A stretch of 33,304 nucleotides of DNA, from contig CATLTV010000040.1 of NCBI GenBank assembly GCA_950059285.1, forward strand, positions 1 to 33,304. The letters run 5' to 3'. This document shows positions 1 to 8,938 of the stretch, piece after piece; position 1 is the stretch's first letter, and each line of letters begins with the position of its first letter. The DNA comes from an uncultured Pseudomonadota bacterium (lineage in GTDB: Bacteria > Myxococcota_A > Bradymonadia > Bradymonadales > Bradymonadaceae). The position numbers and the translations under genes are program-made. Below the pieces are notes generated by a model. It saw only the letters and a program-made list of their open reading frames with translations. It had not been told where the DNA came from and did not search any database.

Positions 1-42
1 ATGATGATTAGAATGTGCGAGGCTGGTGCAGCGGGAGGTGGT

Positions 43-1431
43 ATGAGTCGCTTTGGTGAGTTGCGTGCGTTGATGTCGAGGGCATCGTTGAGTGCGTTTG
101 CGCGTAAGGTGTTGTGGTGGGAGGTGTGTGATTTTGCGGCGCAAAATCGTGAGGAGTTTGAGGCGGTGTGGCGTCCGTATATGCAGGGGTACTTGCATCA
201 TTTTCAGGAGCCGCTGGCAACGTTTCATGATGTGAGCGCGCTGTGGAATGCCGCAGAGTTGTTGCCTTTTGGGCGATTTGATTACTGGCCAGGATCGATG
301 AATGATTTGCTGGCGGTGCCGCGAGATCTCTGGAGCAATGTCTCGACCGTCTCGATTCAGCAGATGGATCGAGAGCGCGTGCTGGAGTATTTGTGTGAAG
401 GTTCCTGGGTGGGTGTGTATGGGTTGCATCTTGGTCCATGTGAGCTTGGTGTGGAGGGGTTGAGCAGGCTCCTGGACGCGGGTGTGATTGGGTGTCTCAA
501 GGGGTTGTCGTTACACAACAATAAGTTGGGGGAAGATGGTGTGCGTTTGCTTGCGGGGAGCGGCGAGACGCTTGGGCTTGAGCGTTTGAGCCTGGCGTGG
601 GAGCGCGTGCGTGAGCATGCTCGTATGGGGTGTATGGGGGAGCTTGTGAGTTCGGGAGCTTTTGCAAACCTTGAGTCGTTGGAGTTGTCGAATTGTGGGG
701 TTGGGCGTGAGGAACTCTATGGATTTGTAGGTCCCATGTGTTTGAACAAGTTAAAGCGACTTGTATTGAAGAGTAACAGGCTTGGTGCAAGTGAGATGGA
801 GCTGCTGGCCAGTGCTCCGATATGTGGTGAGTTGGAGGTGCTTGATGTGGGATGGAACTCGATCGGAGATGATGGGTTGTTGTGTCTTGTGGAGTCGTTG
901 GGCGGAGCACTTCGAGAGCTTGATGTGTCGAATAATGCGATTGGTGTGGATGGAGCGCATTGGTTGAGTGGTCCGACAGGGTTGAAGTCGCTTGAACGGT
1001 TGAATTTGGCGCGAAACGACTTTGGCGTAGAGGGGTTGAAGGTATTTTTTGCATCGGACTTTATACAGCGATTGTCTGCGTTGAACTTGAATTACTGTGA
1101 TTTTAAAACGGGGATGATGGATGCATGTGTGTCGGGGGGAGAGCTTCATGCGTTGGAGTCGTTTGAGTTTGCGGGCAATAATCTGAATGATGATGATTTA
1201 AGAGTGCTTGTGGATAAGGGGATTTCGCAAAATATTCAGTATCTTAATCTGTTTAAGAATAAGATTGGTTCACAGGGGGCCGAGTTTTTGGCAAGCGCCA
1301 GTGTGTTGAGTCATGTAAGGGTAATGAACCTTGGCTTGAACTACATGGGAGAAGCTGGCGTTGCCGCGCTTGAGCACGCGTCATGCTTTGAGCATATCAT
1401 GGAGCTTGAGGTAAGAAATCAGATGTCCTGA
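43..1431 (+). CDS. Leucine-rich-repeat protein (ribonuclease-inhibitor type)
   Basis: About 462 residues. The first ~120 residues are Trp-rich and unassigned; from about residue 120 to the end there are ten or more repeats with the pattern L..L.LS.N.iG.eG...L, spaced about 24-30 residues, typical of ribonuclease-inhibitor-type LRRs, which normally form curved protein-binding surfaces. There is no signal peptide, so it is probably cytoplasmic. I chose ATG at 43 because GGGAGGTG lies two bases upstream in a Shine-Dalgarno-like position; the frame is open from the window start, so an earlier start outside the window cannot be excluded. It is the first visible gene of a four-gene operon (15 bp to the next gene). 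Its partner is not known; its neighbours suggest an envelope-linked complex, which is inference only. Confidence 0.75.
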   Translation: MSRFGELRALMSRASLSAFARKVLWWEVCDFAAQNREEFEAVWRPYMQGYLHHFQEPLATFHDVSALWNAAELLPFGRFDYWPGSMNDLLAVPRDLWSNVSTVSIQQMDRERVLEYLCEGSWVGVYGLHLGPCELGVEGLSRLLDAGVIGCLKGLSLHNNKLGEDGVRLLAGSGETLGLERLSLAWERVREHARMGCMGELVSSGAFANLESLELSNCGVGREELYGFVGPMCLNKLKRLVLKSNRLGASEMELLASAPICGELEVLDVGWNSIGDDGLLCLVESLGGALRELDVSNNAIGVDGAHWLSGPTGLKSLERLNLARNDFGVEGLKVFFASDFIQRLSALNLNYCDFKTGMMDACVSGGELHALESFEFAGNNLNDDDLRVLVDKGISQNIQYLNLFKNKIGSQGAEFLASASVLSHVRVMNLGLNYMGEAGVAALEHASCFEHIMELEVRNQMS

Positions 1432-1446
1432 AGGTATGAGGATGAG

Positions 1447-2922
1447 ATGGGAAAACGTCGGCGGTTGTCCAAAAAGGAGTTAAAGGGCCAGGGGAGAATG
1501 CAGCGTGGCAAGCGTTCAAAGCGTTCGCTCAAGGCGCATATGAGGAAGCAGCAGGAACAGGCTCAGATGATGAGGCGTTCCAGTAAGCCTTGGCGTCAGC
1601 GTGACAGCGATGATTTGATGGTGTTGCTGGAGCTTGGGCCACGTCATTATCGTTGGCGCTGGATTTTGGAGGCGCACAGTCGGTTGCTCCGCACGAGCTC
1701 GTATGCGGAGCATGTGCAAAGTACATTGTTTGAGTTGTACGAGCGCGTGCCATACAAGTTATTGAAGCGTTTGCTCAAGCAAATCAACTCACCACAACAG
1801 GCGCATGTGTTGTTGCCATTGACGCGTTACGTGTTGCATGCGCCAGCCAGGGAGCAGCGGGCGATTTTATCGGGGTTGAGTCGTCTTGGCGTGCCCGAGG
1901 CGTGTCGTGTGGCGTGGTTCCTGTTTGATGATCATGGAAATGAGACGCGACGCTCGTGTTTGTTTGTGATCGAGAAGTGTGGCACGCGAGGAGAGTTGGA
2001 GAAGCTTGATTCCTATATTGAGCGTGGAGAGTCGTGGGCGGGGACGCGTGTCTTTGGTCAGCTCAAGGATGCGCGCAAGGCGATTATCGAGAGGTATCCA
2101 GAGGACAGCATGTTGGCGCAGGCGGGCTCTTTGAGTGTGAGTGATGACGATGCATTTGGTGGGTTGTCGTTGCATGAGCAGGCGATGAAGTTCAACGTGG
2201 ATATTCACACTGAGCTGGAGCAACTGTTGACGCATCAAACGCCCGAGGAGCGGCGAGCGTTTTCTTTTCTTGCCGAGCAGCGTCGCGCATATGCGCTCAA
2301 GAATCCGGCAGGAGGAGGGAGGGAGTTATCGCACGATGTGTTCTGGGGTGGTCCATTATTGCACAAACAGGTGTGGGTTGTGGTGTGTGCAATTTTTCTG
2401 GCCACGTTGCTGGCACCACAAAACATGTGGTTGTGGGCTTTGTATTCGGTGGGGTGGGGCGTTTATGTGATCAGCATGTGGTATTGGCTCAAGCATCGTC
2501 AACGTGTGTTGGTGTATGGGCGATTACATGAGGCGGCGCTGGTTCATGAGGAGCAGGGGTACAAGGTTGAGGTGCGTGGTGAGTCGATGAAGCCGAGGAT
2601 GTTGGACAGGGTGCCCTCTGAGATCGAGTCTCTTGTTGAGAGCAATGCATCAAAGCAGAGGTTTCCTGTGCTGGTGCATCGTGCATCGGAGAAGACAGAT
2701 GTCATCTTTTTATGGCAGATCAGGGAGTTGATGGTAAGTCGCACAGGCGACTGGGTCTTACGTCGGGGGTGGCCAATTGCGATCGTTGTGGCGTTTGCTG
2801 TGATTGCTTTTTTGAGGTTGTGCCTCATGGGCATGGCTGGCAGCGTGATGCCCATTGCGTTGATCAGTGGGCTTGTCTGGGTGAGCATGATGTATTGGCT
2901 GCGTGCCAAACCTGTGGAGTAG
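1447..2922 (+). CDS. Four-pass membrane protein with basic N-terminus, paralogue of next gene
   Basis: Family not recognised; 491 residues. The first ~50 residues are very basic (many Lys/Arg), followed by a helical, HEAT-like soluble part to about residue 300. Two hydrophobic hairpins follow, at about 308-350 and 441-485, separated by a soluble loop of about 90 residues. ATG at 1447 follows a GAGGATGAG purine tract. The next gene is a diverged paralogue: both have an R.PED..A..G.LS.S stretch after the helical part and the same hairpin-loop-hairpin layout. Spacing of 15 bp upstream and 9 bp downstream indicates one transcript. No catalytic motif is visible, so a structural or scaffolding role is possible but unproven. 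Confidence 0.7.
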   Translation: MGKRRRLSKKELKGQGRMQRGKRSKRSLKAHMRKQQEQAQMMRRSSKPWRQRDSDDLMVLLELGPRHYRWRWILEAHSRLLRTSSYAEHVQSTLFELYERVPYKLLKRLLKQINSPQQAHVLLPLTRYVLHAPAREQRAILSGLSRLGVPEACRVAWFLFDDHGNETRRSCLFVIEKCGTRGELEKLDSYIERGESWAGTRVFGQLKDARKAIIERYPEDSMLAQAGSLSVSDDDAFGGLSLHEQAMKFNVDIHTELEQLLTHQTPEERRAFSFLAEQRRAYALKNPAGGGRELSHDVFWGGPLLHKQVWVVVCAIFLATLLAPQNMWLWALYSVGWGVYVISMWYWLKHRQRVLVYGRLHEAALVHEEQGYKVEVRGESMKPRMLDRVPSEIESLVESNASKQRFPVLVHRASEKTDVIFLWQIRELMVSRTGDWVLRRGWPIAIVVAFAVIAFLRLCLMGMAGSVMPIALISGLVWVSMMYWLRAKPVE

Positions 2923-2931
2923 GAGTTTCGG

Positions 2932-4227
2932 GTGTCAGAGGTTGCGAGTGTAGAAACGTGGTCCTTTGCACAGCGTGTGGAGGCACATCAGGCGCAGGTG
3001 TTCAGTGAGCAGCCTGATCTGGAGCTTTTGTCTGCATTGTATGAGCAGACAGGAGGCAAGCAGTTGAGTGAGCTGCTCTCGCATATCAACACGGATGTGG
3101 CATCGCCTGACATTGTGGTGGCGCTTACACGACGTTTATTGCGTGCGACGGTCAATGAGCAGTGTGAGATTATGACTACCATGATGAAGCTCCCTTTTGA
3201 GGACGATGTGTGTCTTGTTGCTCGTCACATTTATGATGATGCACCACATGTGTTAAGGCTATCATGTGTCAAAGTTTTTGAGGTGTTTGGTCGTCGTTCA
3301 GAGCATTACTTTTTGAGTCAGGAGTTGGCGCAAAAAGGTGAGGTGAAGCAAGACCTCAAGATTGCGATCAAGCGTGCGATGGCAAGAATTGACCAGAGAC
3401 ATCCAGAAGATGCAGCTGTTGCGGGGGGCTTGAGTATGAGCGCTGCCGCTGGAGTGGGGGCACTCTCTGTCGATGGTGAGCATGTGGGGAATGAGAGCAA
3501 GCCGACACTGCAAGCCTTGTTGAGCGCACATCAAATACAGGTGATTGAGCCGACCTCATCGGTGACGCTTCGTGATGAGGATCAAGGGTGGATGAGTATT
3601 GCCGAGCCAAATCGTCAGGTCTCGGAGCTGGTCATTTTTTCCATGAGTATGCAGCATCACAACTCCTGGGGATTGGTTATCACGGTGCTTGTTGTGCTTA
3701 TGTTCGTGGTTCCCTGGGTGGTGTACATGTTGGGGATTTTTCTGGGGATCGTGGCGTTAGCAGGGGGCGGCGCGGGTATGTTGGCGATGTTAAATACCAG
3801 GGGGCATTATAGAAAGACGCTTCAGCAGGGCGTGTTTATGCAGGTGACTCTCACGTCTTCTGAGCGAGAAGGGCGAGCGATGGTGGAGCTGCCTGATGAA
3901 CACGGCGAGATGATGACACGACATGTCAAGGTTTCAGAGAGCGTGTTGGAGAGCGTGCGCATTGAGCCCACGCGAGAGGTGCCTGTGTTGTGGGATGCCG
4001 AACCTGGTGCGTTGGTGTTTCTTGAAGATATGCCGTTTGCACGTCTTGATCAGCAAGGTGATCTTGTGTTCAGGAGAGATTCTATTGCAGGTTTTGGGAT
4101 TGTGTTAATCGCTGCAATTGTCGTGTTTAGTTTGATTTTACTTGGGCTTGGGTTGTTCATGGATGTGTTTGGGATTAGTTCAGGCATATTGATGGATCAT
4201 ATGTTTCGCAGCAGAGGGCGTTTTTAG
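2932..4227 (+). CDS. Membrane protein, paralogue of preceding gene
   Basis: 431 residues, family not recognised. GTG start at 2932 is supported by AGGAG at 2921-2925, which overlaps the previous stop codon and lies six bases upstream. Residues 1-160 are helical and align by eye with the middle of the preceding protein (shared RHPED..V.GGLSMS-type stretch). Hydrophobic segments sit at about 243-287 (probably two passes, with a Gly-rich turn) and 386-415, with a soluble loop between them. It lacks the basic N-terminal extension of its paralogue. Nine bases separate it from each neighbour. A tandem duplication followed by divergence is the simplest explanation. Confidence 0.7.
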   Translation: MSEVASVETWSFAQRVEAHQAQVFSEQPDLELLSALYEQTGGKQLSELLSHINTDVASPDIVVALTRRLLRATVNEQCEIMTTMMKLPFEDDVCLVARHIYDDAPHVLRLSCVKVFEVFGRRSEHYFLSQELAQKGEVKQDLKIAIKRAMARIDQRHPEDAAVAGGLSMSAAAGVGALSVDGEHVGNESKPTLQALLSAHQIQVIEPTSSVTLRDEDQGWMSIAEPNRQVSELVIFSMSMQHHNSWGLVITVLVVLMFVVPWVVYMLGIFLGIVALAGGGAGMLAMLNTRGHYRKTLQQGVFMQVTLTSSEREGRAMVELPDEHGEMMTRHVKVSESVLESVRIEPTREVPVLWDAEPGALVFLEDMPFARLDQQGDLVFRRDSIAGFGIVLIAAIVVFSLILLGLGLFMDVFGISSGILMDHMFRSRGRF

Positions 4228-4236
4228 GAGGATGAG

Positions 4237-5742
4237 ATGAGAGCAAGATGGTGCTGGCGTGGCATGACCGTGATGGGCGTGATGATGGTGATGGGGTGTC
4301 CTGGTCCGATTGAGCCTGTGAAGAGCATACCTGATGCAGGTGTGGAGGATATGTCAGGCGATACAGGTATGCAGGTTGAGGCTGATATGGATGCCAGGGA
4401 CGTGAGTAATCCTGGCATACCATCGCAAGATTTGAGCGCGTGTGGTGATGTGAGTTTTTCGCCTGATTTGTCTTTATGTACAGCGTCTTATCTCGGTGGT
4501 GTTGGTGCGGATACAGTGAGTCATGTGGAGGTTGCACCTGACGGGAGCATTGTGTTGGGCGGTGTGTTTCCTGGCGTTGCAGGGTTTGGACCATTGAACA
4601 ATCAGCTGGGTTTGGATGGTGATGCTGCGGTGGTGAAGTTGTCCGAGGATGGGTTGTTAATTCAAGCCTGGACAAGAGTTGGCTTGATGGTCAGTTCTCT
4701 TGATGTGTCGCCCCTGGATGGTTCAATCGTGGTCAGTGGTGAGTATGGTTTGATGGCGATAGAGCCATCAATGAAGGCGATACGTTTTCAGGTTGCCACA
4801 CATGCTGCGGAGGTTCTTGATATTGGTCTTGGTGGTGAGGTTCTGCATATTGCAGGCACCAAAGTGACCGTGCTTTCGGGGGACAGTGGTGCTGTGTTGG
4901 CCAGTTTTGATGTACCCGAGGATCATATTTCGGGAGGGGTGATAGACTCTCGACATGAGCGCGTGATTGTGACGGGTTTTGCGCAAGTTTCAGGGAGTTT
5001 ACAGCAGCCTTACATCAGGGCGTATGACTTCAATGGTGAGCTTGTGTGGAGTGCGTGGGACTGGAGTGCTGCGGAGGCGCAGGCTTATGGTTCGGATACG
5101 CGTGGAAATGCAGTGACACTTGGCTTTGATGGGAAGTTGTATTTTGTGGGTGAGGCGCATGGTGGAAGCACTGTGTTTGGCAGAGATCCCATGGATTTAA
5201 GCAAGGAGGCAAGGCTCACAAAAACAGACACATACTCAGACCCTTACGACTTAAATGGGGCTGCACCTGTCGGCTTTATTTCTCGCCATGATCTTGAAAC
5301 GGGCGAGCTTGAGCAGGGCACGTTTTTGGTGACTCGGTTGAGTTCAGACAACAAGGGCAATGCAGCGAGGCCCTTGCATGTAGCTGCCAATGAACGAGGC
5401 CAGGTCATGGTGGGTGGTGTGGCTGCGTGTTGTATTGAGGATGGGGAGTCGTTGACCGTGGAGGGTTCTCCTGCGATGCCTGGGTATGCAGGTGGGGCAT
5501 TTATTGCGTTGTTTGAGGGGGATGACTTGAGCCGCAGCATGTGGACTGCCTTACATGGTGGTGCCGAGGTTGAGCTAAAAGATGTGGCGACCTGGGGAAA
5601 GGTCGCCGTGGTGGCTCATGAGCATGTGGCCGAAGAGGGAAGTGCAGTGGTTCAGGGGCAGATGGTGACGCATGAGAGCTTTTTTGCACAACCTCCTGGA
5701 GGTCCATCGGATGTGCATATTTCGGTGATTCCTGTGGATTGA
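4237..5742 (+). CDS. Lipoprotein with propeller-like repeats
   Basis: 501 residues. A short signal peptide ends in the lipobox VMGC, so Cys21 is the likely lipidation site. An Asp/Gly/Pro-rich linker is followed by repeats of the form 'V.V.PDGSIVLGG' and 'G..AAVVKLSEDG', resembling the SBBP/beta-propeller repeats common in secreted proteins of Myxococcota. It is likely anchored to a membrane facing the periplasm or cell surface. ATG at 4237 follows AGGAGGATGAG at 4227-4236. It is the last gene of the tight operon; the next gene starts 78 bp later. Ligand and role are unknown. Confidence 0.7.
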   Translation: MRARWCWRGMTVMGVMMVMGCPGPIEPVKSIPDAGVEDMSGDTGMQVEADMDARDVSNPGIPSQDLSACGDVSFSPDLSLCTASYLGGVGADTVSHVEVAPDGSIVLGGVFPGVAGFGPLNNQLGLDGDAAVVKLSEDGLLIQAWTRVGLMVSSLDVSPLDGSIVVSGEYGLMAIEPSMKAIRFQVATHAAEVLDIGLGGEVLHIAGTKVTVLSGDSGAVLASFDVPEDHISGGVIDSRHERVIVTGFAQVSGSLQQPYIRAYDFNGELVWSAWDWSAAEAQAYGSDTRGNAVTLGFDGKLYFVGEAHGGSTVFGRDPMDLSKEARLTKTDTYSDPYDLNGAAPVGFISRHDLETGELEQGTFLVTRLSSDNKGNAARPLHVAANERGQVMVGGVAACCIEDGESLTVEGSPAMPGYAGGAFIALFEGDDLSRSMWTALHGGAEVELKDVATWGKVAVVAHEHVAEEGSAVVQGQMVTHESFFAQPPGGPSDVHISVIPVD

Positions 5743-5820
5743 TATGCTTGTCGTTTCTGGTGTTTTGTGTTGTTCTGGCTCTTCTGTGTGCTATCAATTT
5801 GACATGATAAAGGATGATTC

Positions 5821-7860
5821 ATGTTCTTGCGTGTACTGGTGTTGTGTGTCCTCTCTTTGTGTGTGATGTCGTGCTCAAGCACGAAGCCATCGGTTCAGCC
5901 TGATGTGCTTGATGTGAGGGACGAGCGCCCGCTCGGTGTACCTGTTCCTGCGGGTACATTTGCGCTCGTGCGTGCGGATCTTGGTGCGCTTGGCAAGGCC
6001 AGCTCACAAGAGAAGCCAGATGAGTATGCGGGTGTCGTGGCGCGCAAGATGATACAGATGGCGTCATCCTTCACCGTGCCCACGATCCATGCATTGCTTC
6101 ACTCTCCTTTGCCCGATGATGTCCTCGACGTGCTTGCTGGACTTGATACACAGGGTGAGCTTGTGATTGCGGTGTCGACTGTGGGGAACGAGGGGCTTGA
6201 TCCCTGGATGCATGGTGCTCCAGTGATGGATGTGGACAGGCATGCCCCAGGTATACTTTCGCGCGTGATGTTGCCTGCAAAAGATCCCGAGCTTCTGGTG
6301 TCGATGCTTTATGATCTTCATCATCAGCGTAAACTGGTTCAATCCCCCGATTTGATCGCGTCCGTTTTTGTGCAGGGACAGTATGTTGTTATGGATATAC
6401 GCAGTCTCTCTGTGGACGCATCTATTCCCATTAATCGTAAACCAGATATTCCTGAGGATAAAGGGTTTTTTGAATCAAGGGAGTCTCCTGCAATGAAGGC
6501 TTTTCTTGCCAGGGATAGTGCGCCTTTTGGGATGTATTTTGATGCACGTGCCTTACCTTTTGTGGCGATGTTAAAAGGGTTTGAGGAGGTGAAATCAGCG
6601 CTTCAATACGCAACTCCAGAGACGAGGGAGACGTTGTTTAAGAGTGGTGTGTATCAGTCTGCCAGCGCGCTCCTCTTCAGGGATGAGTCCATCATGGAGT
6701 ATGAGGATGCTGCTATTGTGGTTCATGTTGGTTCAGATCCAGGTGAAGCCACACTTGATATGGTTCAGAGCCTGACGCCTTTGGGTGAGCAACTGTATAC
6801 GAAGTTGCCCGCATCAAACGATGTCATCACACGTTTTGTCCCGGAGGTGCCCTTGTTTGAGGCCACCACTCGTCAGGCTCCAGTGAAAGACACGTCGTTG
6901 TTGCGAGGGCCTGCATATATTGATGCATTTGCATCGTTGGAGCCCTCTGTATCTGCGCGAGAATTACTGCGTCCTGCAAACCATATCTTTCCAGTGCTCA
7001 TGCTTGGGTATGCGCCAGGGGCACTTCAGTTCTGGTTTGAACAAAAAGGACTTGCTGTGGCGCCCTCAACGTCGAGCATCGGCGTGGGCGCGCGTCCCAT
7101 GAGTGAGGATATGCGCTTTGGTTTGGAAGGGGGGTACATCGTCAATGGTGTGATTCCAGCGCTGTATGATGAGTGGCTTGATTTTTTTGCTAGCCGTGCG
7201 CTGACAGGTCAAATGGGAGTGAGTTCTGCCAGGATGCTCAGCGTGGAGAGCGAGGAAGAACATGCATACATCGTCAAGAGGGTACGCGATGAGGCAAGAC
7301 CTCCAATGGTCAAGGCTGCACTTCCAGAAAATACAAGTGTACAGGCAACACTATATGGTGCGCATCTGGTCGCGTTGCTCTCTGAGATAGGTAGATTACC
7401 TGAGCCCACCCAATATATGCTGGATATGCTTTCCAGGGTGCCCAACGTGACGCTGTCACGAGTGCATCAACCTACCTATGTGCATACACATATCGGGATG
7501 GAGGGGGGCGTGTCCACGTTGGATCTTTCTTCGCTTGGCACCCGTAAGATAAAGTTTCAGCCTGAACCTGCTGCGGCTCCCTGTGAGAGAGAGGCTGTGG
7601 CCAGGTCATTTAAAGTGCTTGGGCATTATGTGTCCACGTCTGTTGAGCATCGTGTTGAGATAGGACGTGATTTTATCAAGGAAAACGAGGCGCGGCGTGA
7701 GCGTTGTGCTGAAGGAAGCGAGACGATCACATCAATCTCTGCGCACTGGCATTACATGCATGCAGAGACTTTGACGAAGGCTTCGCTTCAGGATGAAGCA
7801 AGGCTAAGTTACGACAGCGCATGCAAGTACGGTATGAAGTCTGCGTGTGATGCGCTCTAA
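5821..7860 (+). CDS. Large lipoprotein of unknown function
   Basis: 679 residues. The signal peptide ends in lipobox VMSC (Cys18). ATG at 5821 has AAAGGA about eight bases upstream. The body has alternating beta/alpha character with no motif I recognise. The last ~80 residues are Cys-containing and helical and finish with 'SACKYGMKSACDAL', which resembles the end of Sel1-like/TPR repeats found in Myxococcota lipoproteins. A 78-bp gap upstream means it may have its own promoter, though none is clear. A small hairpin with a T-tract follows at 7906-7926. Confidence 0.65.
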   Translation: MFLRVLVLCVLSLCVMSCSSTKPSVQPDVLDVRDERPLGVPVPAGTFALVRADLGALGKASSQEKPDEYAGVVARKMIQMASSFTVPTIHALLHSPLPDDVLDVLAGLDTQGELVIAVSTVGNEGLDPWMHGAPVMDVDRHAPGILSRVMLPAKDPELLVSMLYDLHHQRKLVQSPDLIASVFVQGQYVVMDIRSLSVDASIPINRKPDIPEDKGFFESRESPAMKAFLARDSAPFGMYFDARALPFVAMLKGFEEVKSALQYATPETRETLFKSGVYQSASALLFRDESIMEYEDAAIVVHVGSDPGEATLDMVQSLTPLGEQLYTKLPASNDVITRFVPEVPLFEATTRQAPVKDTSLLRGPAYIDAFASLEPSVSARELLRPANHIFPVLMLGYAPGALQFWFEQKGLAVAPSTSSIGVGARPMSEDMRFGLEGGYIVNGVIPALYDEWLDFFASRALTGQMGVSSARMLSVESEEEHAYIVKRVRDEARPPMVKAALPENTSVQATLYGAHLVALLSEIGRLPEPTQYMLDMLSRVPNVTLSRVHQPTYVHTHIGMEGGVSTLDLSSLGTRKIKFQPEPAAAPCEREAVARSFKVLGHYVSTSVEHRVEIGRDFIKENEARRERCAEGSETITSISAHWHYMHAETLTKASLQDEARLSYDSACKYGMKSACDAL

Positions 7861-7905
7861 ACACGTCGGTGCATCTGTGACCTGCTTCAGGAGTTTGGTC
7901 TTTGG

Positions 7906-7931
7906 CAATGTGTATGTGACACATTGATTTT
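7906..7931 (+). terminator. Intrinsic terminator candidate
   Basis: CAATGTGT and ACACATTG form an 8-bp stem around a 5-nt loop (7906-7926), followed directly by ATTTTT. It lies 45 bp after the stop of the upstream lipoprotein gene and just before the next RBS. It is an ordinary short hairpin, unlike the giant hairpins after 13 kb. Confidence 0.5.
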
Positions 7932-7949
7932 TCTGACAGGGGGCGCAGG

Positions 7950-8837
7950 ATGATGAAATATAACCAGGGTATATTAAACGCTGTAATTACTCTTATCTCC
8001 TCCATGTGGGTCATCGTGTCAGCCTGTGCGACGTCTCCTCGAATGGTAGAGCCAGCATCACATGATGATGGCCCTCGTGAGGTGTTTCATATGCGCGAGG
8101 TTGTGGAGATGATCGCGCGTGGAGAGGAGTTTGCTTTTCTTCATATGTATGCCTCATGTGGATTGACACCAGACGCGCTAGCGAGGGTAAAGCAATTCAA
8201 TGACCATACACGGCTAGTGTACTATGTGGAGCAGGGGGATGAAGATGAGCTTGATGGTTTGCCCTCGGATATGATTTCTACCTACTTTCAACCATTTGGT
8301 AGGTGGTCGCCAGTGCTGTTTTATTACAGGGGAGGGCAGCTTGTTGACGTTTCGTTAAATACGATTAACGATGACGGTATAAGTGGTTTTGTTGAGAGAA
8401 ATCAGTCAGATAGGTTTTATGTGGCGCCTGTGGTTATGACGGGTTCAAACAGAAGGAAAAGAGTATTGGTCCACAGTGATTTATCCTATCTGAATTTAAG
8501 CGGTTTAAACGTGTCTGGTGTGGTGATCAGAGGCAAGAGTTTTGAAGGTTCTGATCTCAGGAACGCAAGCTTTGTTGGGGCGAGCTTGATACAGGTCAAC
8601 TTCTCACACGCAAACTTGAGAGGTACCGATTTTGGTGATGTGCGGGAGTTTTCGCATGTGTTTTGGGGGGCGTGTATTTGCCCTGACGGGACAAGCAGCG
8701 TGGAACATCAGTACAGCTGTGATGGGCATCTTGTGCCTGACCCCGATCCTGACATTAAAACCGAGCCATTTACGCCCTTGTCACAAGACGAGATGTTTTA
8801 TGACATCGATGATAACGATGAGTTGAGGATGTTTTAA
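7950..8837 (+). CDS. Lipoprotein: thioredoxin-like domain plus pentapeptide repeats
   Basis: 295 residues. The signal peptide ends in VSAC (Cys26). Residues ~43-160 look thioredoxin-like: 'HMYASCGLTP' (65-74) matches the position of the active-site turn but keeps one Cys, and 'WSPVLFYYRGGQLVDV' matches the cis-Pro (Pro121) strand and following hairpin. Residues ~177-230 are pentapeptide repeats (A[D/N]L.. pattern: DLSYL, NLSGL, SFEGS, DLRNA, SFVGA, NFSHA, NLRGT), which form a right-handed square beta-helix. A Cys pair and an acidic tail follow. ATG at 7950 has AGGGGG upstream. The single Cys argues against normal disulphide exchange; the thioredoxin assignment is by eye. Confidence 0.6.
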   Translation: MMKYNQGILNAVITLISSMWVIVSACATSPRMVEPASHDDGPREVFHMREVVEMIARGEEFAFLHMYASCGLTPDALARVKQFNDHTRLVYYVEQGDEDELDGLPSDMISTYFQPFGRWSPVLFYYRGGQLVDVSLNTINDDGISGFVERNQSDRFYVAPVVMTGSNRRKRVLVHSDLSYLNLSGLNVSGVVIRGKSFEGSDLRNASFVGASLIQVNFSHANLRGTDFGDVREFSHVFWGACICPDGTSSVEHQYSCDGHLVPDPDPDIKTEPFTPLSQDEMFYDIDDNDELRMF

Positions 8838-8938
8838 GAGGGGATGATTTGCAGCGATGTAGCAGTGTAAAGGGTTTTGTTTTGGCTTAGGTTGTTGATT
8901 TTGTTGGTTTTTGTGGTGGGACCTTGTGGGTTTAAACA

